From the NCBI RefSeq assembly GCF_003050745.1, contig NZ_QAOF01000003.1, positions 248,001 through 312,000 on the forward strand: 64,000 bases of DNA, written 5' to 3'. The stretch comes from Sphingomonas sp. PP-CE-3G-477 (lineage in GTDB: Bacteria; Pseudomonadota; Alphaproteobacteria; Sphingomonadales; Sphingomonadaceae). How positions within the stretch are numbered: position 1 is the first letter of the stretch; every line of letters begins with the position of its first letter. Below, piece after piece: positions 54,407-62,550 of this stretch. Below the pieces are notes generated by a model. That model searched no databases and was not told the DNA's origin. It was given only the letters and a program-made list of their open reading frames with translations. Both the position numbers and the translations under genes were made by a program.

Positions 54407-54530
54407 ATCCTCCCCCGCCAGGGGGAGGTGGCAGGCGGCAGCCTGACGGAGGGGGAGGCAAGCGAAACCTTTGTTCCGTGTCCTCCCCCTCCGTCACCTT
54501 CGGCGACACCTCCCCCTGGCGGGGGAGGAT
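54407..54530. repeat. Long imperfect inverted repeat
   Basis: Left arm 54407-54458 starts ATCCTCCCCCGCCAGGGGGA and ends CGGAGGGGGAGG; right arm 54482-54530 is its inverted copy (CCTCCCCCTCCG ... GGCGGGGGAGGAT). Each arm also folds on itself. It fills the gap between the DUF2218 gene and the convergent glycosyltransferase. The form suggests a small dispersed chromosomal element; it may also end transcription on both strands. Confidence 0.75.
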
Positions 54531-54557
54531 CGCCCGGGCGGTAACCTGAATCCCGGT

Positions 54558-55709
54558 CTAAGCCCCCCGCCGCGCCATCACCTCGAGATACGTATCCAGT
54601 ACCGACTGGTTGATCGTATCCCAAAGATACCCGGCAGCCTTGTCGTGCCCGGCCCAGCCCATCGTCTCGCGCAGCCCCGGCTCCGAGACGATCCGGCCGA
54701 TCGCATCCGCATAGCCGGCGATATCGGTCGGCGGCACGAGAAACCCGGTCACGCCGTCATCGACCAGTCCGACCGCACCCGACGCGCGGGCGGCGACGAC
54801 GGGCACGCCCGCCGCCATCGCCTCAAGCGTCACGTTGCCGAACGTCTCGGTCACGCTCGGATTGAAGAACACGTCCATCGACGCGACCGCGCGACCCAGA
54901 TCGTCGCCCGATTGGAACCCTGCGAACACCGCACCCGGCACGCGGGCGGCGAACCAGTCGCGCGCGGGTCCTTCGCCGATCACCAGCACCTTGTGCGGCA
55001 CGCCGCGCTGTTCCAGTTCGCGGATTACGTCGGCGAAGACGTCGAGACCCTTCTCCTTCACCAGCCGCCCGAGAAACCCGACCGCAACCTCGCCGTCGGC
55101 AATTCCGCGCGCACGGCGCCACTCGAGATCGCGGCGCGTCGGCGTGAAGCGGTCGTGGTTCACCCCGCGCGACCAGATCGCGGTCGGCGTCGTCACGCCC
55201 CAGTCGCGGACGATTTCCGCCATGCCGCGCCCGGGCACCAGCACTTCGTCGACACGGTTGTAGAAGCGCGTGAGAATCTTCACCATGATCGGCTCGAAGA
55301 ACGCCATCTTGTAATAGCGGAAATACGTCTCGAACCGCGTGTGCAGCGACGCCACCGTCGCGATGCCATTGCGATGGCCATAGCTGATCGCGCGGTGGCC
55401 AAGGAAATCGGGCGCCGACACATGGACGATGTTCGGCGCGAACGCATCCAGATCGCGCCGGATCGCCGCCGGCAGCCCGCGCGCCATCTTGTATTCGCCA
55501 CGCCCCGCCGGCAGCGGCAGCGATGGCACCGCGACCAGATCGCCGGTCGGCGGGAAGGCGGGCTTGGCGTTGGTCGGCGAGTAGACACGCACTGTCGCGC
55601 CCTTCGCCAGCAGATGGCCGACGAGCAGATTGAGCGCCTGGTTTGCGCCATCGCGAACGTAATTATAGTTGCCGCTGAACAGGGCGATGCGCAGGTCGGT
55701 GGCTTGCAT
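54558..55709 (-). CDS. GT4-family glycosyltransferase
   Basis: A 383-residue GT-B enzyme. The N-terminal domain has FSGNYNYVRDGANQALNLLV; the C-terminal nucleotide-sugar site has VGFLGRLVKEKGLDVF and the FFNPSVTETFGNVTLEAMAAG loop with the conserved acidic pair. Similar proteins transfer mannose, glucose or glucuronic acid to lipid acceptors. In sphingomonads a glycosphingolipid or glycolipid role is plausible, but donor and acceptor are not readable. It is divergent from radA across 100 bases. Confidence 0.85.
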   Translation of the reverse strand: MQATDLRIALFSGNYNYVRDGANQALNLLVGHLLAKGATVRVYSPTNAKPAFPPTGDLVAVPSLPLPAGRGEYKMARGLPAAIRRDLDAFAPNIVHVSAPDFLGHRAISYGHRNGIATVASLHTRFETYFRYYKMAFFEPIMVKILTRFYNRVDEVLVPGRGMAEIVRDWGVTTPTAIWSRGVNHDRFTPTRRDLEWRRARGIADGEVAVGFLGRLVKEKGLDVFADVIRELEQRGVPHKVLVIGEGPARDWFAARVPGAVFAGFQSGDDLGRAVASMDVFFNPSVTETFGNVTLEAMAAGVPVVAARASGAVGLVDDGVTGFLVPPTDIAGYADAIGRIVSEPGLRETMGWAGHDKAAGYLWDTINQSVLDTYLEVMARRGA

Positions 55710-55812
55710 CGTCGCGCGGATAACGCCGGGTTTCCCGAAGCGCCACTAAATCCGCAACTTGTCGCGCGCGCGCCCCATTGATGTTCCCGTATCGTTCTCG
55801 TACATCGGCGGC

Positions 55813-57183
55813 ATGGCGAAACCCCAGAAGCGTTACGTGTGTCAGGCCTGCGGATCGGTGTCGCACCGCTGGGCGGGGCAATGCGCCGATTGCAGCGAGT
55901 GGAACACGCTGGTCGAGGAGGCGAACACCGCCGCTACGCCGTTCCATTCGAAGCATAATCTTCAGACCGGCGGGCGGGCGATCCAGCTCGTCGGGCTCGA
56001 TGCCGAGATCAAGCTGCCGGACCGGATGGCGACCGGGATCGCCGAACTCGATCGTGCGCTGGGCGGCGGGTTCGTCGAGGGTTCGGCGACGCTGATCGGC
56101 GGCGATCCCGGCATCGGCAAGTCGACGCTGTTGTTGCAGGCGGCTGCAAAGATGGCGCTGGCGGGGCAATCGGTCGCGTATGTTTCGGGCGAGGAGGCCG
56201 CGGACCAGGTCCGCCTGCGCGCGCGGCGGCTCGGGCTTGGCAATGCGCCGGTTCAGCTCGCGGCGGCGACGTCGACGCGTGATATTCTGACAACTTTGCA
56301 GACGCGGCCGCCCGCCATGCTGGTGATCGATTCGATCCAGACGATGCACTCCGACCTGATCGAAGGCGCACCGGGTACGGTCAGCCAGGTACGGGCGTCG
56401 GCGCAGGAGTTGATCCGGTTTGCCAAGGAACGCGGCACCGCGGTCGTGCTGGTCGGGCACGTGACGAAGGACGGCTCGATCGCCGGCCCTCGCGTGCTGG
56501 AGCATATGGTCGACACGGTGCTGTCGTTCGAGGGTGAGCGCAGCCACCAATACCGCATCCTGCGCGCGATCAAGAACCGCTTCGGCGGGACCGACGAGAT
56601 CGGTGTGTTCTCGATGCAGACGGAAGGGTTGGCGGAGGTCGGTAATCCGTCTTCGCTGTTTCTCACGCACCGCGATGACGCGATGACCGGGGCGACGGTG
56701 TTTCCGGCGCTGGAGGGGACGCGGCCGGTGCTGGTCGAGATCCAGGCGCTGACGGTCCGGCTGGCGTCTGGCGCAACGCCGAGACGTGCGGTGGTCGGCT
56801 GGGATTCGGGTCGTCTTGCGATGATCCTGGCGGTGCTGGAGGCGCGGTGCGGGCTGAGTTTCTCGAACGCGGAAGTGTATCTCAACATCGCCGGCGGGTA
56901 CCGCGTGCAGGACCCGGCAGCGGACCTCGCAGTGGCGGCGGCGTTGATCTCGGCGATGTCGGAGCGTCCCGTGCCGGTCGATGCGGTGGCGTTCGGCGAA
57001 GTCGCGCTGTCGGGCGAGATCCGCCCGGTCGCACATGGCCCGCTGCGCTTGAAGGAAGCGAGCAAGCTCGGTTTCGAACGCGCATTGGTGCCGGCGTCGA
57101 TGACGGGTGAGAAGAGCGGCATGAAGCTGTCGGGCTTCAAGACGCTCGCGTCGTTCGTCGATCACATGATGGGACGGGGGTAA
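55813..57183 (+). CDS. radA: DNA repair protein RadA
   Basis: A 456-residue branch-migration ATPase. Zinc finger cysteines 10, 13, 24 and 27 (CQACGSVSHRWAGQCADC), Walker A GGDPGIGKST (96-105), the RadA-specific KNRFGGTDEIG and a Lon-like C-terminal domain (NIAGGYRVQDPAADLAVAAA). Start at 55813 begins with the canonical MAKPQKRYVC. Complete and typical. Confidence 0.97.
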   Translation: MAKPQKRYVCQACGSVSHRWAGQCADCSEWNTLVEEANTAATPFHSKHNLQTGGRAIQLVGLDAEIKLPDRMATGIAELDRALGGGFVEGSATLIGGDPGIGKSTLLLQAAAKMALAGQSVAYVSGEEAADQVRLRARRLGLGNAPVQLAAATSTRDILTTLQTRPPAMLVIDSIQTMHSDLIEGAPGTVSQVRASAQELIRFAKERGTAVVLVGHVTKDGSIAGPRVLEHMVDTVLSFEGERSHQYRILRAIKNRFGGTDEIGVFSMQTEGLAEVGNPSSLFLTHRDDAMTGATVFPALEGTRPVLVEIQALTVRLASGATPRRAVVGWDSGRLAMILAVLEARCGLSFSNAEVYLNIAGGYRVQDPAADLAVAAALISAMSERPVPVDAVAFGEVALSGEIRPVAHGPLRLKEASKLGFERALVPASMTGEKSGMKLSGFKTLASFVDHMMGRG

Positions 57184-57207
57184 GTTTATCGCAGGGGGCA
57201 GCGGCGC

Positions 57208-57308
57208 GTCGTTCCGCTGCGAAAGCGGGGATGCATAACCTTGAGGGGGGGAGGCATGGATTGCCTCGTTCGCGATTATGGGTTCTCGCCTCCGCGGGAA
57301 TGACGGGA
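57208..57308. repeat. Paired REP-like hairpins (REPIN-like), degenerate
   Basis: GTTCCGCTGCGAAAGCGGGG on the left and TTCTCGCCTCCGCGGGAATG on the right, inverted and about 60 bases apart. More diverged than the pair at 53337. It occupies most of the gap between radA and cvpA. Confidence 0.55.
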
Positions 57309-57373
57309 GTAGGCAGCGCCGGCGAGAACGCTCGCACTAGCGGTTCGCGCCCCGCGTCCCTATTCCAGACAGC

Positions 57374-57940
57374 ATGAACCTCACTGCCCTAGACATCGTC
57401 GTCCTGATCGCCGTCGCCGGGTCCGCGGTGCTGGGGCTGCTGCGCGGGTTCGTCACCGAAGTGCTGTCGATGTTCGCCTGGGTGGCGATGGTGGCGATGT
57501 TGAAGCTGTTCCACATCCCGCTCGCCGCCGCGCTGTCGCCGATGGTCGGCACGGTTGGCGGTGCCGCGGTGCTCGCGTTCGCGATCATCACCGGCGTCAC
57601 CTATATCGGCGGGCGGCTGGTCGCCAACGCGATCGGGGCGCGGACGCGGACGTCGATCCTCGGGCCGGTCGATCGTGCGCTCGGCTTCGGGTTCGGCGCG
57701 CTCAAAGGGCTTATCCTCGCCAGCCTCGTCTTCCTGCTCGCGACGCTCGTCATGGACACGATGAGTGGCGGACCGTCGCGCCGGCCCGGCTGGATGACGA
57801 CGTCGCGGACCTATCCGCTGCTCAACGCGACGAGCGCGGGAATCGCCGATTTCGTCGACCGCCGCCGCCGCGGCAAACCTGTTTTCGGCGCAACCACGCC
57901 GCCTTCCCGATCCGATAACGCAAGCGAGCCGAAGCCATGA
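57374..57940 (+). CDS. cvpA: CvpA family membrane protein
   Basis: A 188-residue protein with four membrane segments. The CvpA opening MNLTALDIVVLIAVAGSAVL, the GLLRGFVTEVLSMFAWV motif and GPVDRALGFGFGALKGLI are present. CvpA is linked to envelope stress and, in enterics, colicin V secretion. Its stop overlaps the next start (ATGA). Confidence 0.9.
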   Translation: MNLTALDIVVLIAVAGSAVLGLLRGFVTEVLSMFAWVAMVAMLKLFHIPLAAALSPMVGTVGGAAVLAFAIITGVTYIGGRLVANAIGARTRTSILGPVDRALGFGFGALKGLILASLVFLLATLVMDTMSGGPSRRPGWMTTSRTYPLLNATSAGIADFVDRRRRGKPVFGATTPPSRSDNASEPKP

Positions 57941-58368
57941 GCGCGCCCCTCTACAATGCCGAGATCCTGCGCCTTGCCGCGACGATCCCGCACCATGAAC
58001 GCCTGCTTGAGCCGATGGCAACCGCGGAGAAGCGTTCGCCGATCTGCGGCAGCCGCGTGACGATCGACGTTGCGGTCGACGACGACGGCAAAGTCAGCGA
58101 GGTCGGCCTGCTGGTCCGCGCCTGTGCGCTCGGCCAGGCATCGTCGTCGCTGCTGGCGTCGAACATTCTCGGTCGCACCCCCGCCGAACTTGCCGCGACG
58201 CGCGACGCGCTGACGGCGTGGCTTGCACGCGAGGGCGATGCGCCCGATTGGCCGGGGATGGACATCTTCACTCCCGCGCTCGACTACACTGCGCGCCACC
58301 CCTCGATCCGGCTCGCGTTCGAAGCCGCGGCCGAGGCTGCCGATACCGCTGCAAAGGCGAAGGTCTGA
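57937..58368 (+). CDS. NifU/IscU-like iron-sulfur scaffold-type protein
   Basis: A 143-residue protein. Two of the three scaffold cysteines are at the expected places, Cys37 (SPICGSR) and Cys63 (VRACALGQASS), and the general IscU-like fold is clear. The third, near residue 106 in IscU, is missing: the segment there is DAPDWPGMDIF. It may therefore act as a carrier or accessory protein. Couples by ATGA and TGATG overlaps to cvpA and the antiporter. Confidence 0.8.
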   Translation: MSAPLYNAEILRLAATIPHHERLLEPMATAEKRSPICGSRVTIDVAVDDDGKVSEVGLLVRACALGQASSSLLASNILGRTPAELAATRDALTAWLAREGDAPDWPGMDIFTPALDYTARHPSIRLAFEAAAEAADTAAKAKV

Positions 58369-60131
58369 TGGCGGAGGGCACGGCCCCGTCGCTGCTGCGC
58401 GACGGCGTCGTACTGCTCGGGTTCGGGCTGATGTTCGTGTTGCTGTTCCGCCGGCTCGGGCTCGGCGCGACGCTGGGGTATCTGGTCGCGGGTGCGGTCG
58501 TCGGGCCGCATGTCCTCGGTTTGGTCGGTGATGCTGAATCGAAGCTCGGGTTCGCCGAACTCGGCATCACGCTCCTGCTGTTCATCGTCGGGCTCGAACT
58601 GAATCCGTCGCGGCTGTGGAAGATGAAGGAGGAGATCTTCGGATTGGGCCTTCTCCAGGTCGCGATCTGCGGGCTCGCGATTACTGCGATCGTCTGGGTC
58701 GGCGCGAAGTTCTCGCTCCCCGCCGCGCTCGCGCTCGGCCTACCGCTGGCGCTGTCGTCAACCGCGCAGGTGCTGCCGATGCTGCGCTCGTCGGGGCGGA
58801 TGCGGACGCCGTTCGGCGAGCGCGCGTTCTCGATCCTGCTGTTCCAGGACCTCTCGATCGTTCCGCTGATCACGATCGTCGCAGCGATGAGCCGCAACCC
58901 TGCGGACGCTAACGCGCCTCCGGGCTGGCTGCTGGCGATCTATACTGTGTTGGCGGTCGTCGGATTGGTCGTCGCAGGGCGTTTCCTGTTGCGCCCGTTC
59001 TTCCGGCTGATCGGCAATCTGGGCGAGCGCGAGATGTTCGTGTTCGCCGGCCTGTTCACAGTCATCGCCAGCGCCGCGATCATGGAATGGCTCGGGCTGT
59101 CGACCGCGCTCGGGGCGTTCATCGCCGGCGTTATGCTCGCGGACAGCCCGTATCGGCATGAGCTCGAAGCCGATGTCGAGCCGTTCCGCTCAATCCTGCT
59201 CGGGTTGTTTTTCCTCGCGGTCGGCATGGTGCTCGACTTGGGCGCGATCGCCGAACGCCCGTTCTTCGTGATGGCGATGGCCGCCGCGCTGATCGCGACC
59301 AAGACCAGCGTCATCATGCTGATCGGCTTGGCGTTCAAGATGACGTGGCGGCAGGCATTCGCGCTTGGGTTGCTGCTGAGCCAAGGCGGCGAGTTCGGCT
59401 TCGTGCTGTTCGCGCAGGCGCAGGCCGGGTTGCTGATTGAACCGCAGGCGGCCAGCCTTTTCGGCGCGATCATCACGCTGTCGATGGCGACGACGCCGTT
59501 CCTGATGGGAATCACGCGGCGTTTCCGGACCGAGCCGATCGCCGAGGGGCAGGAGCGCGACGGCCCCAAGGTCGACGGCGCGAATGCGATCATCGTCGGC
59601 TATGGGCGGTTCGGCCAGACAGTCGGCCAGATGCTGCTCGCACAGGATATCCCGGTGACGCTGATCGACACCGATATCGAGATGATCGACATCGCCGGCG
59701 AGTTCGGCGCGAAAGTCTATTACGGCGACGGCACGCGGCTCGACCTGTTGCGGCAGGCGGGCGCGGCGGAGGCGGAGATCATCTGCTTCTGCATGGACGG
59801 CGACCAGCTCGATCCCGACACGATCGAAGGCGTGCATGAGGCATTCCCGGACGCTGCGATCTACGTCCGCGCATTCGATCGCCGTGCACTGGTGAAGTTG
59901 AAGAACACGTCGGCGACCGCGGTTGTGCGCGAAGTGATGGAGTCCGCGGTGAAGATGGCGCGGCTCGCGCTGCGCGGGCTGGACGTGTCGCCGGCGGATA
60001 TCGACCGTGCGGAAGAGCAATACCGGTCGCGCGACAAGGAGCGGTTGCAGCTCCAGATCGACTCCGGCGACATGCGCGCGGCACGGGCCGAGACCGCCAA
60101 ACGCTTTCCCTGGGGGAATGATACGCAATGA
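58368..60131 (+). CDS. Kef-type (CPA2) cation:proton antiporter with RCK domain
   Basis: A 587-residue protein. About twelve membrane segments with GITLLLFIVGLELNPSRLW, LLFQDLSIVPLI and LLLSQGGEFGFVLF; then a cytoplasmic TrkA-N/RCK domain (AIIVGYGRFGQTVGQMLL) with nucleotide-binding acidic residues. KefB/KefC-type systems export potassium in response to electrophiles or glutathione adducts. No KefF/KefG partner is present. The start shares one base with the preceding stop. Confidence 0.92.
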   Translation: MAEGTAPSLLRDGVVLLGFGLMFVLLFRRLGLGATLGYLVAGAVVGPHVLGLVGDAESKLGFAELGITLLLFIVGLELNPSRLWKMKEEIFGLGLLQVAICGLAITAIVWVGAKFSLPAALALGLPLALSSTAQVLPMLRSSGRMRTPFGERAFSILLFQDLSIVPLITIVAAMSRNPADANAPPGWLLAIYTVLAVVGLVVAGRFLLRPFFRLIGNLGEREMFVFAGLFTVIASAAIMEWLGLSTALGAFIAGVMLADSPYRHELEADVEPFRSILLGLFFLAVGMVLDLGAIAERPFFVMAMAAALIATKTSVIMLIGLAFKMTWRQAFALGLLLSQGGEFGFVLFAQAQAGLLIEPQAASLFGAIITLSMATTPFLMGITRRFRTEPIAEGQERDGPKVDGANAIIVGYGRFGQTVGQMLLAQDIPVTLIDTDIEMIDIAGEFGAKVYYGDGTRLDLLRQAGAAEAEIICFCMDGDQLDPDTIEGVHEAFPDAAIYVRAFDRRALVKLKNTSATAVVREVMESAVKMARLALRGLDVSPADIDRAEEQYRSRDKERLQLQIDSGDMRAARAETAKRFPWGNDTQ

Positions 60132-60457
60132 TCATCGCCATTCTTGCGGCCTTGTCGGGCGCGATCGCGGTCGCGGCGGGGGCCATGGGGTCGCATTGGG
60201 CGGGTGATGCCGCGCGTGAGTTGTTGAAGACCGGCAGCCATTATCAACTGGTCCACGCGGTCGCGGCGCTGGTTGCCCTCAAGATGGATGCACGTGGCCC
60301 GGCTTGGCTCTTCGTTGTCGGTGGTTTGCTCTTCGCTGGATCGCTTTACGGCCTGGCTGCCGGTGGTGGGCGATGGCTCGGTCCAATCACGCCGATCGGT
60401 GGCGCATTGTTGATCGGCGGATGGTTGTGGCTGGCTTGGAGCGCGGCCCGCACCTGA
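60128..60457 (+). CDS. DUF423 membrane protein
   Basis: A 109-residue protein with four membrane segments. LAALSGAIAVAAGAMGSHWA and YQLVHAVAALVAL are typical of DUF423 (YgdD-like) proteins. Function unknown. It overlaps the antiporter by four bases (ATGA) and ends the operon before a strong hairpin. Confidence 0.88.
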   Translation: MIIAILAALSGAIAVAAGAMGSHWAGDAARELLKTGSHYQLVHAVAALVALKMDARGPAWLFVVGGLLFAGSLYGLAAGGGRWLGPITPIGGALLIGGWLWLAWSAART

Positions 60458-60464
60458 CCTCGTT

Positions 60465-60488
60465 GTTCACCCGCCTTCGCGGGTGAAC
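60465..60488. terminator. Bidirectional terminator
   Basis: GTTCACCCGC and GCGGGTGAAC pair perfectly over ten bases with loop CTTC. It lies between the convergent DUF423 and DUF2256 genes. Confidence 0.8.
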
Positions 60489-60512
60489 AAGCTTCTTGCT
60501 GGTCTTCGGACG

Positions 60513-60653
60513 CTACCGCTTCTTCCGGCAGGCGTCGGAGCAGTAGATCACGCTGTCCCAGTCGCGCGCCCATTTCTTTCGCCACGTGAACGGCCGCTCG
60601 CACGCGGGGCACACCTTCGTCGGCAGGTTCTGCTTGGCGACACCGTTGGGCAT
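60513..60653 (-). CDS. DUF2256 protein (small zinc-ribbon type)
   Basis: A 46-residue protein with [16 protein letters not shown] and [12 protein letters not shown]: two CxxC-type pairs (CPAC and CSDAC) that should bind one zinc, the DUF2256 pattern. The longer open frame around it is not supported. Its ATG shares one base with the aroB stop (TGATG), so it is co-translated with aroB. Role unknown; in this family it often sits by photolyase or metabolic genes. Confidence 0.8.
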   Translation of the reverse strand: MPNGVAKQNLPTKVCPACERPFTWRKKWARDWDSVIYCSDACRKKR

Positions 60654-61753
60654 CAGCGGGGCTGCGCGTCGAGGAAGGTCTCGACGTCGGCGAGGTCGAC
60701 CGTCTTGTCGAGATACGTCTGGCCGATCCCGCGCGCGAGCAGGAAGGGCAGGGTGCCCGCCGCCATTTTCTTGTCGTACCGCATGTGATCGACCAGCCGC
60801 CCACCGCTCGCGCCAACCTTCGCAATTGCCAGACCGTCGGGTAGCCCAACGCCGCGCCAATGCGCCGCTACACGCTCGGCATCCTGACCCGAGCAGATGC
60901 CCTGCGAGGCCGAGAACCCGAACGCCAGCGAACAGCCCGCCGCGACACCCTCGCCGTGAATCAACGCCTGGGAGAACCCGGTCTCAGCCTCGAGCGCATG
61001 GCCAAAGGTATGCCCGAGATTAAGCAAAGCGCGCGTCCCGTTGGTCTCATGCTCATCCGCCGCGACGATCCGCGCCTTGGCCGAAACGCTGTGCGCTATC
61101 GCATATTCACGCAGGCCGATGTCGCCCGCCAACAACGCCGCGCCATTCGCCTCGCACCATTCGAAGAACGCGAAGTCGTCGATCAGTCCGTATTTCACGA
61201 CCTCGGCATAGCCAGCGCGCAGCTCGCGGATCGGCAGCGTGTCGAGCACCTGCGGGTCGATCAGCACCATCACCGGCTGGTGAAACGCGCCGATCAGGTT
61301 TTTCCCCGCCTTCGTGTTGATCGCGGTCTTGCCGCCGACCGAGCTGTCGACCTGCGCGAGCAGGCTCGTCGGGATCTGCACGAAGTTGCACCCACGCTTC
61401 AGGATCGAGCAGGCGAACCCGACCAGGTCCCCCATCACACCGCCACCCAGCGCAACGACGTGATCGCCGCGCTCGACACCGAGTTCGAGCAGCCGGTCGC
61501 ACAGCATCTCCAGCGTCGCCCAGCTCTTGCTGCCCTCGCCCGGCGCAAGGACAATCGCCTCCGACGCGATCCCCGCCGCAGTCAGCGAAGCCTGCAGCGT
61601 CGCCAGATGCACCGACAAATTCTCGTCGGTGACGATTGTCACGCGCCGGCCCTTCGCAAGCGGGGCAAGGAGCTCACCCGCCCGCGCGAGCAATCCAGCC
61701 TCGATATGGATCGGATAGGTCCGCGCACCCAGTTCGACGGTAACGGTCTTCAT
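60653..61753 (-). CDS. aroB: 3-dehydroquinate synthase
   Basis: A 366-residue enzyme of the shikimate pathway, making dehydroquinate from DAHP with NAD and zinc. [76 protein letters not shown] and [11 protein letters not shown] are all present, with the zinc ligands in the last segments. Its ATG overlaps the aroK stop (ATGA). Confidence 0.97.
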   Translation of the reverse strand: MKTVTVELGARTYPIHIEAGLLARAGELLAPLAKGRRVTIVTDENLSVHLATLQASLTAAGIASEAIVLAPGEGSKSWATLEMLCDRLLELGVERGDHVVALGGGVMGDLVGFACSILKRGCNFVQIPTSLLAQVDSSVGGKTAINTKAGKNLIGAFHQPVMVLIDPQVLDTLPIRELRAGYAEVVKYGLIDDFAFFEWCEANGAALLAGDIGLREYAIAHSVSAKARIVAADEHETNGTRALLNLGHTFGHALEAETGFSQALIHGEGVAAGCSLAFGFSASQGICSGQDAERVAAHWRGVGLPDGLAIAKVGASGGRLVDHMRYDKKMAAGTLPFLLARGIGQTYLDKTVDLADVETFLDAQPR

Positions 61754-62313
61754 CGGCCAAGCGCTCTCAGGATAGCGGCGACGGTCGCTTCGTGCGGCGT
61801 CTTGTTGCTGACAATGTGGATGTGCGCCTGCGCGTAGATCGGGTTGCGCACGCGCGCCAGTTCGGCGAGCACTTTCCCCGCATCGCGGTTGCGGAGCAGC
61901 GGGCGGGTGTCGCGCCGGCCGACGCGCTCGACAAGGATGTCGGGATGCGCGCTGAGCCACACCGACACCGCGTCGCGCAGGATCAACGCCCGCGTGTCGT
62001 CGTTGATGAACGCGCCGCCGCCGGTCGCGATGATCTTGGGCGTACCGTCGATCAGCCGCGCGATCACGCGGCGTTCGCCGTCACGGAAATACTCTTCGCC
62101 GTATTTGGCGAAGATCTCGGCGACGGTCATCCCCGACGCGGCCTCGATCTCGTGATCGGCATCGACGAACGGCAGGTTCATGCGCAGCGCGAGGCGGCGG
62201 CCGACGGTGGTCTTGCCGACGCCCATCAGCCCGACGAGCACGATCGGGCGATCGATCGGGGCAGGGCGGCGACCGCCCGAAGGTCCGCCTGAAGGGTTGT
62301 GGCTTTGCAACAT
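61750..62313 (-). CDS. aroK: Shikimate kinase
   Basis: A 187-residue kinase. P-loop GLMGVGKTTVGRRLA (28-42), shikimate-binding FVDADHEIE and GGGAFI, and DTRPLL with the lid arginine. An N-terminal extension of about 20 residues (NPSGGPSGGRRPAPI) precedes the fold; a later start is possible, but none in frame has better support. Translationally coupled to aroB and, through it, to the DUF2256 gene. Confidence 0.94.
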   Translation of the reverse strand: MLQSHNPSGGPSGGRRPAPIDRPIVLVGLMGVGKTTVGRRLALRMNLPFVDADHEIEAASGMTVAEIFAKYGEEYFRDGERRVIARLIDGTPKIIATGGGAFINDDTRALILRDAVSVWLSAHPDILVERVGRRDTRPLLRNRDAGKVLAELARVRNPIYAQAHIHIVSNKTPHEATVAAILRALGR

Positions 62314-62415
62314 CGTAGCCCGCGCTATACAGCGGCTCCGCGCGAGGGCAAAAGCTCTTGGCGCGCGATATTTCGCCGATCGTCCATTGCCCCGTTCACT
62401 ACAAGGTTACGTCGT

Positions 62416-62550
62416 ATGTCCCGTTTCATCGTCTCGGTCGTCGTCGTTCTTGTGGTCGTGGTCGGCGGCCTGTTCCTGTTGGCAGGCCGCGCGACCGAGC
62501 GTCCGCAGAGCCACGTCGAAAAGGCCGTGACGCTTGCGAACCTCTCTTAA
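62416..62550 (+). CDS. Tiny single-span membrane protein
   Basis: A 44-residue protein with one valine-rich membrane segment (residues 4-23) and a short polar tail (GRATERPQSHVEKAV). No family name is known to me. It sits before and overlaps the large exported protein gene, sharing its last 17 bases with it, which argues that both are translated together. Small size makes it easy to miss. Confidence 0.55.
   Translation: MSRFIVSVVVVLVVVVGGLFLLAGRATERPQSHVEKAVTLANLS

Noticed and set aside
58218..58367. An upstream extension of the Kef-type antiporter
   Set aside because: The extension overlaps the NifU-like gene, and the TGATG junction at 58366-58370 gives the natural start with a membrane-protein N-terminus.
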